This document shows positions 22,950-32,106 of a stretch of DNA of 60,000 nt, in pieces (position 1 is the stretch's first letter; each line of letters begins with the position of its first letter). Source of the stretch: Lineus longissimus (Eukaryota; Nemertea; Pilidiophora; Heteronemertea; Lineidae); NCBI RefSeq assembly GCF_910592395.1, contig NC_088308.1, positions 19,361,501-19,421,500 of the forward strand, written 5' to 3'. Both the position numbers and the translations under genes were made by a program. The notes below the pieces were generated by a model, which was not told the origin of the DNA, ran no database searches, and worked only from the letters and a program-made list of their open reading frames with translations.

Positions 22950-25238
22950 ATGTTTTCCTTTCCATTAATTATTGCGTCCTTTCTGGCCTACTTGGGGTTC
23001 CCAGTGTTTTTATTGTCATTGGTACCATTTTTTATATGGCGTACCCCTCCGACGGCATCCTTTGTCTCACCACAAAGGAATGCGTCTGGTGGCGGGAAAC
23101 GGGCCGCGAAGACGCCTAAACCCTCTTCCGGTTCCGTTTCCGGGCATATAACCCGGAGGTCTAGCAAACCTCCCGCCACCACCCCTTCCGTCAGCCGAGT
23201 TCCGGTTCCGGCCGCGGCTGCGAAGGATGCGGGATCTGACATTATTAATGTCTGTGGTCCCAAGGGAGACTTACATCCAATAAGTCTCCAAGGGTTTAAT
23301 ATACCCCGGACCTCAGGGAACCTTCCGGTTCCCCTGTCGTCCGCTCCCCCGAGTACAAGCCCTTTGTACCCGCGGGAGCACCCTGCTTCCGGTCCGCCGA
23401 TTGCAGTTCCGGTTACTGACGCGGGTTCCCGTTTTTCAGTAACCGAAGACTCTACTGGGGGTTTTTCTCAGTCTTTACTGCGAAATAACCCCAGTCCTCA
23501 CGGACACAGTAGAGTAGGGCCGGACCTTATAACGCCACCTCCGAAACGCCATGCGTCTTCGGTAACAGCGTTTCCGCCCTCCGTACCTCCTTCTAAAAGG
23601 GCTTCCGGTAGCTCCATACCGGCGAAGGAGTTACGGGCATTTCCGGTTTCGGACTTCGTCCTACCGGAAATGCAGGCACCTTCCTACGTTGGCCAACCTC
23701 TTGGGTGGAACCAACCGGAAGTGCCACCCCCTCCTCGTAGCAGAGGCGTCGTTCCCATGGAACGAGCTACGCAGAGAGGACATCTGAACTCTAGTTCAGA
23801 ATATGGGCAACTTCCGCTTCCGGAAGACCCATTCGCCCGCACATACGGCTTCCAGGGTTCGCTTATGCGCTCACCCTCGCCTCAACCGCCCGTCGTTGAG
23901 AGAAGCCGCACGTCGGGTCCGGAACCCGAGTCGGGACAGCAACTGTCCCAGCTCATCCAGATGGTAGCAGGTCTTTCTGATAGACTTAGCCATCTGGAGC
24001 AGGGTTCCGGTTCCTCTGGTGCGCCTGGTCCCATCGGATACCCACCATCCGACTCCTCTATTTTAGAGGAATTTTCTGAGAACGAGAGTTCTCAGCCAGG
24101 CTACCGCTCCCCCAATCAGGAGGAGCTGTCACCAGAGGAGGCCAGTATCCTGTCGGATATGAGGACACTCAGATCCTTGATCAGAGCGTACCTCCCGCAG
24201 GATCTGTGCCCTACCCCGCCGGAACTGCCAGCCTTGTCAACACCGACCTTTTCACTCTGGGGACAGGAAGTGGATCCCAATCCACAGGTTTCTCAAGGCT
24301 CCACTCGGGCACTTGAATTCCTTCCTCCCTCCCCGTCGGTGTTAGCAGTCTCTGAACTTTTGGAGCGTACAATCAGAGACTCACAAGGCGCCCACCAACG
24401 TACTTCCATCCCTGTCCTTCCGGCAGTCGGACCGGAAGCTTGGTGTAAACCGGGGAAGTTGTTCACGGCACAACTTCCTCCCGTTAGGCAGTACCGCGCT
24501 GACTATTATCGAGTCAGCTCGGCCGGCTGTCCAGCTGCAGCATCGACTTCCATATTAAAGGACGATGTACAGCTGGACCAACTCGTGCCTAGGGTGACTT
24601 CCTCCTCGGCTTACCGAGACCTTAGAGCACAAGAGGGTCTGGCCAAAAACACGTTAGCGGTGCTCTCCTACGCAGAGCACACTAACCTGGCCCTAGCCAG
24701 ATCCCTAAAAGATAATGAGTCACTATCTGATGACACAAAATCGCTTGTGACATCCTTGTCACATTCGATTAGGCACGCTATTGCGCTGTCCGCCAAGACC
24801 GCAGCAAATAGCGTCCTACTCCGTAGAGACGCCGCACTGGGCTCTCTCAATGTCATCAGATCCCTCCAGCTGGAAGGGGCCTTAAGAACCGCTCCTATGG
24901 ACGGTTCTTTCCTGTTCGCAGATTCTGTACAAGAGGCGGCTCAAGCACAGAAAGATTGGGACAAATTATATGCCCCCACTGCGACACAGAGGGCCAAGAC
25001 CTCTCTACCTAACGCTAGAAAGATAGAGAGGCCCCAGCAGGCATCGGGTTCAATCCCGTACGCCAGGCAGGTCCTGCCTAGGCCTACCCCGCCTAGTCAG
25101 CCTGCTCCTGCTGGATCCTTCCGACGGGAAGCGGAGGGTCGCCGGACTGGAAAGAGGAAAAATACTTCCTCTAACCAGGGTGGATCCGGTCCGACTAAGC
25201 ACTCCTTTCGCCCAAGGGGTGCTGGCCGGAAGAGGTGA
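22950..25238 (+). CDS. DIRS ORF1, Gag-like protein
   Basis: A 762-residue protein in the position of DIRS Gag, expected to form the nucleoprotein particle around element RNA. Residues about 40-330 are rich in Pro, Ser, Gly and Arg and probably disordered. Residues about 330-355 form a short amphipathic, coiled-coil-like helix. The C-terminal third is predicted helical, and the tail is strongly basic and Gly/Ser-rich, fitting RNA binding. No CCHC zinc knuckle is present, as is usual for DIRS Gag. The ATG is the first after an in-frame stop at 22929. An oddity is the first ~31 residues, which are very hydrophobic and look like a membrane anchor. The stop lies inside the open frame of ORF2, which is +1 relative to ORF1. 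Confidence 0.8.
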   Translation: MFSFPLIIASFLAYLGFPVFLLSLVPFFIWRTPPTASFVSPQRNASGGGKRAAKTPKPSSGSVSGHITRRSSKPPATTPSVSRVPVPAAAAKDAGSDIINVCGPKGDLHPISLQGFNIPRTSGNLPVPLSSAPPSTSPLYPREHPASGPPIAVPVTDAGSRFSVTEDSTGGFSQSLLRNNPSPHGHSRVGPDLITPPPKRHASSVTAFPPSVPPSKRASGSSIPAKELRAFPVSDFVLPEMQAPSYVGQPLGWNQPEVPPPPRSRGVVPMERATQRGHLNSSSEYGQLPLPEDPFARTYGFQGSLMRSPSPQPPVVERSRTSGPEPESGQQLSQLIQMVAGLSDRLSHLEQGSGSSGAPGPIGYPPSDSSILEEFSENESSQPGYRSPNQEELSPEEASILSDMRTLRSLIRAYLPQDLCPTPPELPALSTPTFSLWGQEVDPNPQVSQGSTRALEFLPPSPSVLAVSELLERTIRDSQGAHQRTSIPVLPAVGPEAWCKPGKLFTAQLPPVRQYRADYYRVSSAGCPAAASTSILKDDVQLDQLVPRVTSSSAYRDLRAQEGLAKNTLAVLSYAEHTNLALARSLKDNESLSDDTKSLVTSLSHSIRHAIALSAKTAANSVLLRRDAALGSLNVIRSLQLEGALRTAPMDGSFLFADSVQEAAQAQKDWDKLYAPTATQRAKTSLPNARKIERPQQASGSIPYARQVLPRPTPPSQPAPAGSFRREAEGRRTGKRKNTSSNQGGSGPTKHSFRPRGAGRKR

Positions 25239-27342
25239 CTCCCCCCTCCTTTCTCCTCCCGGACGCAAAAAGGAGCCGACTCCGGTAGTCGGGGGCCGTC
25301 TGCAAAAATTTGCAGACATTTGGGACGATTGGTGCCCAAAGGGGTCCCCAGTCCCAAACATGTTGAGGTACGAAGTGAAACTAGATTTCAACCGTACCCC
25401 CCCGACTACCATATATCCAACCCCAGTTCAGCCACCGAAGGACCCAGTCAAGGCCTCTGCCCTCCAAGCAGAGGTCGCGACATTACTGGAGAAGCAAGCT
25501 ATCCAGGTCCTTCAAGATCCATGCTCCCCCGGCTTTTACAGCCACGTTTTCTTGGTTCCCAAGAAAGCAGGGACATGGAGGCTGATCATAGACCTTTCCA
25601 GGTTAAACACCTTCTTGAATGTTCCTCATTTCAAGATGGAAACCACCAGGTCTATAGCAACGGCGATACAGCCCAACGATTGGGCGGTATCGATGGATTT
25701 AATGGATGCGTACTTACATGTACCGATCCATCCAGACTATCAACACTTCCTTCGATTCCATTACGAAGGAAAGACGTATCAATTCAGGGCCCTGCCGTTC
25801 GGTCTGGCATCGGCACCCCTAATTTTTACGATGATAGTCACAGCCTTCGTCGCTCCCTTTCACGTGATGGGGTTCAAGCTCCATCACTACCTAGACGATT
25901 GGCTACTCCGTTGCAAATCGCGGGAACTACTACTGCAACAACTTCAGGTTCTAAAGCAAAAAGTAGTTTCCGCAGGTTGGATTATCAACGAAACAAAGTC
26001 AGAATTCATACCATCCCAAGACTTCGTTTACGTTGGAGTTCGGTTCCTTACGGCCATAGGGAAAATGCTGCCCCCCCTAGACAGGATAAAGAAAATTCTT
26101 CATCTCGTCGCAGAATTCAGAGGAAGGACTCAAGCTCCCGCAAGGCGATGCTTGAGCCTTTTGGGACTTCTGAATTCGGCAGCAGACCAAATCCCCCTTG
26201 GCCGTCTATATATGCGTCCCATCCAGATGTTTCTAATGTCTCTATGGAAACCCCACAGGGACCCATTAGACAAGTTGGTATTGATACCTCAATACCTACT
26301 CAAGAACGTCTGGAACTTCTGGGAGTCGGAGACTCGTCTCCAAAGCGGTGTAGATCTTGCTCCACCGCCCCCAGAAGTGTCCCTGTTCACAGATGCTTCC
26401 CTACTAGGGTGGGGAGCACATCTGAACAACGGGGACATGTCCATAAGAGGTCTATGGACAAGGGAGGAGACCATTCTTCCAATAAATATATTGGAAATGA
26501 AGGCTGTCCTTCTTGCCGTGAGGGCTCTTTCCCTTCGCCTGAAGAATCGGAGAGTAACCCTGTTCTCCGACAATTCTACAGTAGTAGCATATGTCAGGAG
26601 ACAGGGAGGCACAAAGTCCGGCATTCTTTGCCAGCTAACTTGGGAGCTTTACCATCTTTGTGCCGACCTTGGAGTATCGATATGTGCCAGACACATACCG
26701 GGCAATCGCAACATCCTTGCCGACGCCCTGTCCCGTCAGAACAAGCTAGTTCAGACAGAGTGGACACTCCATCAGGAGATTGTAGACGACCTTTGTCGCC
26801 TTTGGCAATCTCCGAAGGTAGATCTGTTCGCCACCAGGCTGAACAATCGCCTTCCCATCTATTACTCTCCACTTCCGGACGAAGAGGCCCTGGAAGTCGA
26901 CAGCCTTACAGCCTCTTGGGTCGGGCTGAACGCATATGCGTTTCCCCCCCTCCCTCTCATCCAACCAGTCCTGAACAAGATCTTGACCAGCCATCCGGTG
27001 AGAATAACTCTCATCGCACCTTGCTGGCCAAATCAGGCCTGGTTCCCAGCCTTGCTGGAGCTCCTGATAGATCACCCCAGGAGTCTTCCTACTTGGAAGC
27101 ACCTCCTGTGGCACCCCCTGGGGAGATGCTACCACCAGAACCCTGGATTTTTCAAGTTTCACGCCTGGAACTTATCCAGTTGCATCTCCACCAGAGAGGC
27201 TTTTCGGACATCGCTGTCAAGCGCATGTCCGCACCTCAAAGGGGGTCTACCCTTGATGTGTATCAAGGAAAGTGGTCTACCTTCACTTCCTGGTGCAGGG
27301 AGAACGGAGTTAATCCGATCTCTCCCTCTATATACAGATTAG
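25180..27342 (+). CDS. DIRS ORF2: reverse transcriptase, RNase H, methyltransferase-like region
   Basis: The polyprotein copies element RNA into cDNA. Counting from the GTG at 25180, RT spans about 90-310, with motif A SMDLMDAY (catalytic Asp173), the PFGLASAP motif (206-213) and YLDD (237-240). RNase H spans about 400-520, with acidic residues Asp405 (FTDAS), Glu439 (ILEM), Asp464 (FSDNS) and Asp515 (ADALSR). Residues about 535-640, with VDLFATRLNN and a PCWPNQAW motif, match the region in DIRS elements described as DAM-like methyltransferase; whether it is an active enzyme is unknown. The first true ATG is at 25360, but family-like sequence (GGRLQKFADIWDDW) begins before it and the frame is open back to at least 25081. 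Translation probably enters from ORF1 by frameshift. The last ~80 residues overlap the recombinase ORF. Confidence 0.88.
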   Translation: MDPVRLSTPFAQGVLAGRGDSPLLSPPGRKKEPTPVVGGRLQKFADIWDDWCPKGSPVPNMLRYEVKLDFNRTPPTTIYPTPVQPPKDPVKASALQAEVATLLEKQAIQVLQDPCSPGFYSHVFLVPKKAGTWRLIIDLSRLNTFLNVPHFKMETTRSIATAIQPNDWAVSMDLMDAYLHVPIHPDYQHFLRFHYEGKTYQFRALPFGLASAPLIFTMIVTAFVAPFHVMGFKLHHYLDDWLLRCKSRELLLQQLQVLKQKVVSAGWIINETKSEFIPSQDFVYVGVRFLTAIGKMLPPLDRIKKILHLVAEFRGRTQAPARRCLSLLGLLNSAADQIPLGRLYMRPIQMFLMSLWKPHRDPLDKLVLIPQYLLKNVWNFWESETRLQSGVDLAPPPPEVSLFTDASLLGWGAHLNNGDMSIRGLWTREETILPINILEMKAVLLAVRALSLRLKNRRVTLFSDNSTVVAYVRRQGGTKSGILCQLTWELYHLCADLGVSICARHIPGNRNILADALSRQNKLVQTEWTLHQEIVDDLCRLWQSPKVDLFATRLNNRLPIYYSPLPDEEALEVDSLTASWVGLNAYAFPPLPLIQPVLNKILTSHPVRITLIAPCWPNQAWFPALLELLIDHPRSLPTWKHLLWHPLGRCYHQNPGFFKFHAWNLSSCISTREAFRTSLSSACPHLKGGLPLMCIKESGLPSLPGAGRTELIRSLPLYTD

Positions 27343-28232
27343 TTGATTTCCTTATTGAATTATTCACGGAAAGACAACTATCTGTCACGGCTATAAAAGG
27401 GTACAAGTCCGCCATCGCTTCTACCCTCCGTGTTTTAAGCACCTGGGATCTTCGTTGGGAGGACCAAATAACCCCTCTTTTCAGAGGAATGTTATTAGAG
27501 CGTCCTAGACCGGTTCACAACACCCCTAAATGGGACCTTTCTGTTGTCCTTAAGGTGCTCATGAGGCATCCTTTTGAACCCATGTCTATTTCATCCATGA
27601 AATATCTGACACTCAAAACGGTCTTTCTAGTAGCCTTGGCTACCGCCCAACGGAGATCAGAGCTCCATGCACTTTCTTTTAAGAAGCTGGCTTTTAGAGA
27701 GGGAGGGGAGGTTATCCTGGCTTTTATACCAGGATTTCTGGCGAAGAACCAGGGACCGGCCGCCTCTCGGCCCCCGGTTACTATTCCCTCTCTGTCAGGA
27801 ACGATCTCTTATGATCTTCCTGACAGAACTTTATGTCCCGTCAGGGCCCTAAAGTTCTACATAAATAGGACAAAACCTCCCGGTATCCGCCAGGGGAGAG
27901 AGCGTTTGTTTTTGTCCTATAAGGAGGGAAATAAACGAGAGATAGCGGCCGCCACTATTTCAAGGTGGATTGTGGAGACTATTCGTCTTTCCTACAACAC
28001 CTTGAAGACTTCCTCTGATCTTCGTGCGCTAGCTAACATCTCAGCGCACGAAGTTAGAGCACTAGCCACCTCCTGGGCTAACTACCGAGGAGTTGCTCTT
28101 CAAGAAGTCGTTTCCGCTGCATGTTGGAGTAATCACTCCACATTCTCTCGTTTCTACCTACGAGACGTTTCTTCCCTCGTAGATGGCATGCACACAATCG
28201 GCCCGATTGTGTCTGCGGGGCATGTTGTTTGA
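27126..28232 (+). CDS. DIRS ORF3: tyrosine recombinase
   Basis: A 368-residue recombinase if started at the ATG at 27126; 27225 is an alternative. It would integrate circular element DNA into the genome. The N-terminal SAM-like helical domain (about 27160-27450) precedes the catalytic domain. The catalytic set is visible: Arg in QRRSEL (codon 27651-27653), His and Arg in HEVR (28047-28058), His in CWSNHS, and nucleophile Tyr in FYLRD (28155-28157). The reading frame is -1 relative to ORF2 and happens to remain open back to 25320, but the sequence upstream of about 27100 in this frame is a shadow of RT/RNase H and not recombinase. No stop or frameshift breaks the domain. Expression could use an internal start, a frameshift or a spliced transcript. 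Confidence 0.88.
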   Translation: MLPPEPWIFQVSRLELIQLHLHQRGFSDIAVKRMSAPQRGSTLDVYQGKWSTFTSWCRENGVNPISPSIYRLVDFLIELFTERQLSVTAIKGYKSAIASTLRVLSTWDLRWEDQITPLFRGMLLERPRPVHNTPKWDLSVVLKVLMRHPFEPMSISSMKYLTLKTVFLVALATAQRRSELHALSFKKLAFREGGEVILAFIPGFLAKNQGPAASRPPVTIPSLSGTISYDLPDRTLCPVRALKFYINRTKPPGIRQGRERLFLSYKEGNKREIAAATISRWIVETIRLSYNTLKTSSDLRALANISAHEVRALATSWANYRGVALQEVVSAACWSNHSTFSRFYLRDVSSLVDGMHTIGPIVSAGHVV

Positions 28233-28662
28233 TCCTGGCTAGATCAAAAAAGGGGGGGGGAAGCCCGATTGAAGAGTCAAACGCGCATCTTGCGCCATTT
28301 TTGATATGCCCTATCTTCAACATCCAGGCAACCCCTAGTAGACTAGAAAGGACGCAATTTCTTATTGTTGTTTAGCAATAATTCATTCTACACCCTTCAA
28401 CATGCCTTACTTGCTCTAAGCTCTGTTGCCGGAAAGAAGATGGTTTTATTACGCAATTCTAGCGCTTTCCGGAGAATGGGTCTATTACTCTCTATAATAT
28501 GATTGTAATACCGAGATCAAAATACCGGTCCTCCGGTTCTCCCCATTTCTTTCCCCTGGCGGTCCTCCTTAGCTAATATGCCGGTGGTGCCTCCTGGATG
28601 GAACAACAGCTCAGCCTTAGGTAAGTCCTCGTTTCCCACCTCCAATAGGTTGCTGGGATTCG
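28233..28662 (+). other. DIRS 3' untranslated segment
   Basis: Non-coding element DNA between the recombinase stop and the internal complementary region. It contains a run of about ten G near 28251-28260. No other structure is recognised. Confidence 0.5.
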
Positions 28663-28760
28663 ATGCAAAAGTGTTCCATAGGTAAGTTTGAATGACACAA
28701 AATGCCCATTTCCTTACAAGAAATGGCCATTTTGTTAGTTCATACTTACCTATGGAACAC
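28663..28760 (+). repeat. DIRS internal complementary region (circle-junction template)
   Basis: 28663-28704 is the exact reverse complement of the element's left end (22466-22507, 42 bases). 28699-28760 is the exact reverse complement of its right end (28963-29024, 62 bases). The two parts share AAAATG at 28699-28704. Together they equal the reverse complement of right end joined to left end, the structure proposed to template completion and circularisation of DIRS cDNA. Confidence 0.93.
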
Positions 28761-28807
28761 GGCCCTCCCGCCGTCCCCACAAACGGGACATACTCTTTAT
28801 TAACGCT

Positions 28808-28978
28808 CAAGAGTAAAGACTAAATATGGCGGCATGAGATCGGCGCGATCTCGCGGGATCGGTCAGGGCGCCGCCTGGCGGCCGAGCTGTTAACTCAGTT
28901 CTCCCTTTAGAAAATTAAAGGGATACTCTTGTGTTTGAGCCCAAATGGAGTAACATGCAAAAGTGTTCCATAGGTAAG
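28808..28978 (-). repeat. DIRS right inverted terminal repeat
   Basis: 171 bases that are the reverse complement of 22484-22654 with one mismatch. Beyond it, 28979-29024 is an outer tail that includes a strong hairpin (28990-29024). Confidence 0.93.
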
Positions 28979-29024
28979 TATGAACTAACAAAATGGCCAT
29001 TTCTTGTAAGGAAATGGGCATTTT

Positions 29025-29949
29025 TTCACCCAGCTGTCAATGGCATGAACAAGACCAACTGACAAAGATGTTCTATAAAAATGCCTGTGGCTGACAGATA
29101 CATGGGTCATCTCACTAACTCGCTTCCCACACTTGATTTGCCAGAGTAACCGATCAAAGCTCGGAATAAAAGGTCATCATTCTTTGATGGTTAGGTTAGT
29201 CAGTGTGCTGGAATGCCCATCGATGTTGGAAAAAGTTGTGTCAACTAGATGCTTTCGTGCTTACAATGCTAATCCATGGGGAAGCTTTGGTGCCATTATC
29301 TTTAAAGGAAGAGTACACCAATTTTGCAAATGGATTGAGATTTTTTCATTCGAATTTTTAAAAATTTTTAAAATCTTTATGAATGAAAAAAGAAATAGGT
29401 ATGGAAATTTTGTGGTGTAAGCATTGGCCATTCAGGCTGTCCATTTAGTACCTATATACAGTTTGTAATAGCAAATATATTGGTAATAGAGATGAGAGCA
29501 CTTTATGAATGGCAAAGGATACCTGTGATTAACATTTCATTGTTTCTATTGTAAACAGAAAAAATGGCTTATAAACAAATAACCAAGTTAAGGTGACAAT
29601 CTTCATTTGGCAAATGGCCATTAAGAAGAAATAAAAACACATATTTGTCATGAGGTGTTGGCGGGGATATCGTCAGCCATGTCTTTGTTTCAGATGTGAA
29701 GGACATTGATTTCAGGAAAGGTCTCTCGTGTTGTGACTATAGATTGTGTGTGACATTAAGGTTGTCTTTCCCTCCTTCGACTTTTTGCCAAGCCTTTAAG
29801 GGATTAGCAATAGGACATCTTTGATGTGTGGGGATAAATCCATTCACTGATGGAATCTACATGCTGATAAAAAAATATGCTGTCACTTTGATATTATGGC
29901 TGATGTGTGAATGTACAGAGGACTGTCGTAATGATTTACGTCATTAATG
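29025..29949. other. Right host flank of the DIRS element
   Basis: No supported gene. The sequence returns to AT-rich host composition immediately after the element end. Confidence 0.45.
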
Positions 29950-30350
29950 GGAATGCCTGTGGTGGAATCTCCCTTTGATTTCTTGAGTCTGTTTGATGAC
30001 AGTTCTAAAATGTGTCATGTAAGTTCCTTGCTTAAGTTGTTTGAACTCCTGTTGTGAAAACTGCACAAGGATGATGTTGTTTGGAGGAAGACTGAGAGTA
30101 TGTCATCTCAGTCGCTGTACTCCTGTTTTGAAAAATGGACAAAGAGGCTGGGTGGGGAAATCGCTTTGACTTCTGGAATCTGTTTGATGACAGTTAAGTG
30201 TGTCATGTTAGTCCTTTTGTGGTAGAACGCGTTGGAAACCACACAAAAATGACACACTGGATCACTTCTGTGTGGTTTGGGGGAATACCTCTGACTTTTG
30301 GAATCCTGATGATGATGAAAGTGGGTCATAATAAGTGACTGAGGAGATAT
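29950..30350 (+). repeat. Degenerate ~190-bp direct repeats
   Basis: TGTTTGATGACAGTT occurs at 29990 and again 190 bases later at 30180, each followed by a GTGTCATG segment and then CACAA/CACAC with a GATG or ATGAC tail. A third, shorter relative starts near 30295. The copies are diverged. Confidence 0.5.
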
Positions 30351-31550
30351 AGTACCAAGGGTATAGTACTTTTGCCTTAGCTCTGGCATGGGTGATTCCT
30401 CAGCTTCTGGAATAAATTACATTTAAAGGGTCATATCATTGAAGAGTTTTGTTGACTTGATGATGAACCATCAGTTGTTTGAGAATGGGAAAGCATACAT
30501 CCACTCAGCACACTTATGGTGATGCTTCTTTTACCTGTTGTGGTGTTCTACGAAGGTTTAACAGATGATCATGTTGTCAAGACTGATGTCCTTTCCAGCT
30601 GTCTTTGCTTGCCATTTGATCAACACGACAGAACCATCCAACTTCATCCGCTTATAGATGCAATCTTCTGGCACTCCTGGATCAGACACACCTGGTCACA
30701 GACATATAAACGGGTGTCCTTGACATTCTACTGGCTCACTTTGAGACAAGGTAAAAAGCCTCACATCATTCTCTTAAAGATGTAATCTTCCGACCCGTCT
30801 GGAGAAGACACACCTTATCACAGAAATAGAAAAACCTGGTATTTAATCAGTTGCTTGTTAAGGTGCTGTATTTAAATTCTAGTGGGTGTGCCTGTTCCTT
30901 CTCTGGTTTCCTGTTGTAAGACAGGGCCGATTTGCTTACCAGAACATGAATTATGCATTTCTCAAATCAGTATGATTACTGCCAGTTTTGTCATTCATTC
31001 CTTTGGGTGTGTTTCTTGAAGGTCACATTATTGATCGGTAAAGATATCAATTCTACGATTTGAATTCAGATTCATACTTCCTCAATTAATTCAGCCCGGA
31101 AATCATCATATCACTTCTTGCTTTATGAAAATCTCATTTCCCTGCCTGGTTTCGAATCCAAAGTTGTAATGGCCGATTTCATGTATAACGGACTAGTCAT
31201 TTCCAGTTTCATGACAAAATCTGGCAGCAGGTTAAAGGTTTCTTTGAGCTGCACGCAACTTGTGCGCACCTTTCGATGAGTATTGTGATCAATGTATGTT
31301 TCACAAATGTTACATGTGACAAACGCAAAAACATTCACCGTGCTTTACACGCAACCAGTGTGTAAGCGGAAAGAGCTTACGCGGAACTAGAACGAAGGTC
31401 GCCAAGCAGAGGCATGTCAATTGTAACTGCGAATGTACTTTGAAATGCATGATGTGGGCATCAATTTCATCGTTGGCGGAAATGATACCAATTCAGCCTC
31501 CCTATAATCTTGACTATGATTTCAGTTTCAAGTCTTTTGATATGTAACCT
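30351..31550. other. Unassigned stretch
   Basis: No supported gene, RNA or repeat boundary. Short open frames lack recognisable domains. Confidence 0.45.
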
Positions 31551-32106
31551 AATAGAAAATAGCGAATGATACAGCATTAAAAATCACATCCTGACAGCTT
31601 GAACAGTACAACTAATGATGTTTAAGAGTGGGTAGTCGCCTTATGAAATGGCATTGGGGTGCATTTAATCGTATTCACTATAATCAGCTCAAATAAGACC
31701 AAATAAGTTCAAATAAGAAGTTTGAGCTGGGTGAGGATGCTCACTTGTAATAGAAAATAGCGAATGATACAGCATTAAAAATCACATCCTGACAGCTTGA
31801 ACAGTACAACTAATGATGTTTAAGAGTGGGTAGTCACCTTATGAAATTGCATTGGGGTGCATTTAATCGTATTCACTATAATCAGCAAGTTCAAATAAGA
31901 AGTTTGAGCTGGGTGAGGATGCTCAGTTGGAATAAGACACGTAATAGAAAATAGCGAATGATACAGCAATAAAAATCACATCCTGAAAGCTTGAACAGTA
32001 CAACTGATGAATGTTTAAGAGTGGGTAGTCGCCTTATGAAATTGCATTGGGGTGCATTTAATCATATTCTCTATAATCAGCTAGTTCGAAAAAAAAGTTT
32101 GAGCTG
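31551..32106 (+). repeat. Three-copy tandem repeat, ~196-bp unit
   Basis: Copies start at 31551, 31749 and 31943, each opening AATAGAAAATAGCGAATGAT, and end with TTTGAGCTGG. Period is 198 then 194. Copies differ mainly by small indels in an AAATAAG-rich stretch near the unit end. Similarity is high, so the duplication is fairly recent. No coding frame is conserved. Confidence 0.92.

Larger units (their letters stand above)
22466..29024 (+). mobile_element. DIRS-like tyrosine-recombinase retrotransposon, near intact
   Basis: This 6.56-kb element has the full DIRS layout: inverted terminal repeats, a Gag-like ORF, an RT-RNase H ORF with a downstream methyltransferase-like region, an overlapping tyrosine-recombinase ORF and an internal complementary region. 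The ends were placed by comparison with that region, which equals the reverse complement of right end joined to left end. Both ends carry CATTTT (22466-22471 and 29019-29024), so one copy may be the target or crossover sequence and the exact limit is uncertain by six bases. No separate target-site duplication is seen, as expected for recombinase-mediated insertion. All three ORFs are open and the terminal repeats differ at one position, so insertion looks recent. Its GC content and CpG richness stand out from the AT-rich flanks. Confidence 0.93.

Noticed and set aside
22988-27162. Several minus-strand frames inside the DIRS element
   Set aside because: They are reverse shadows of the Gag-like and RT/RNase H coding sequence with no domain of their own.
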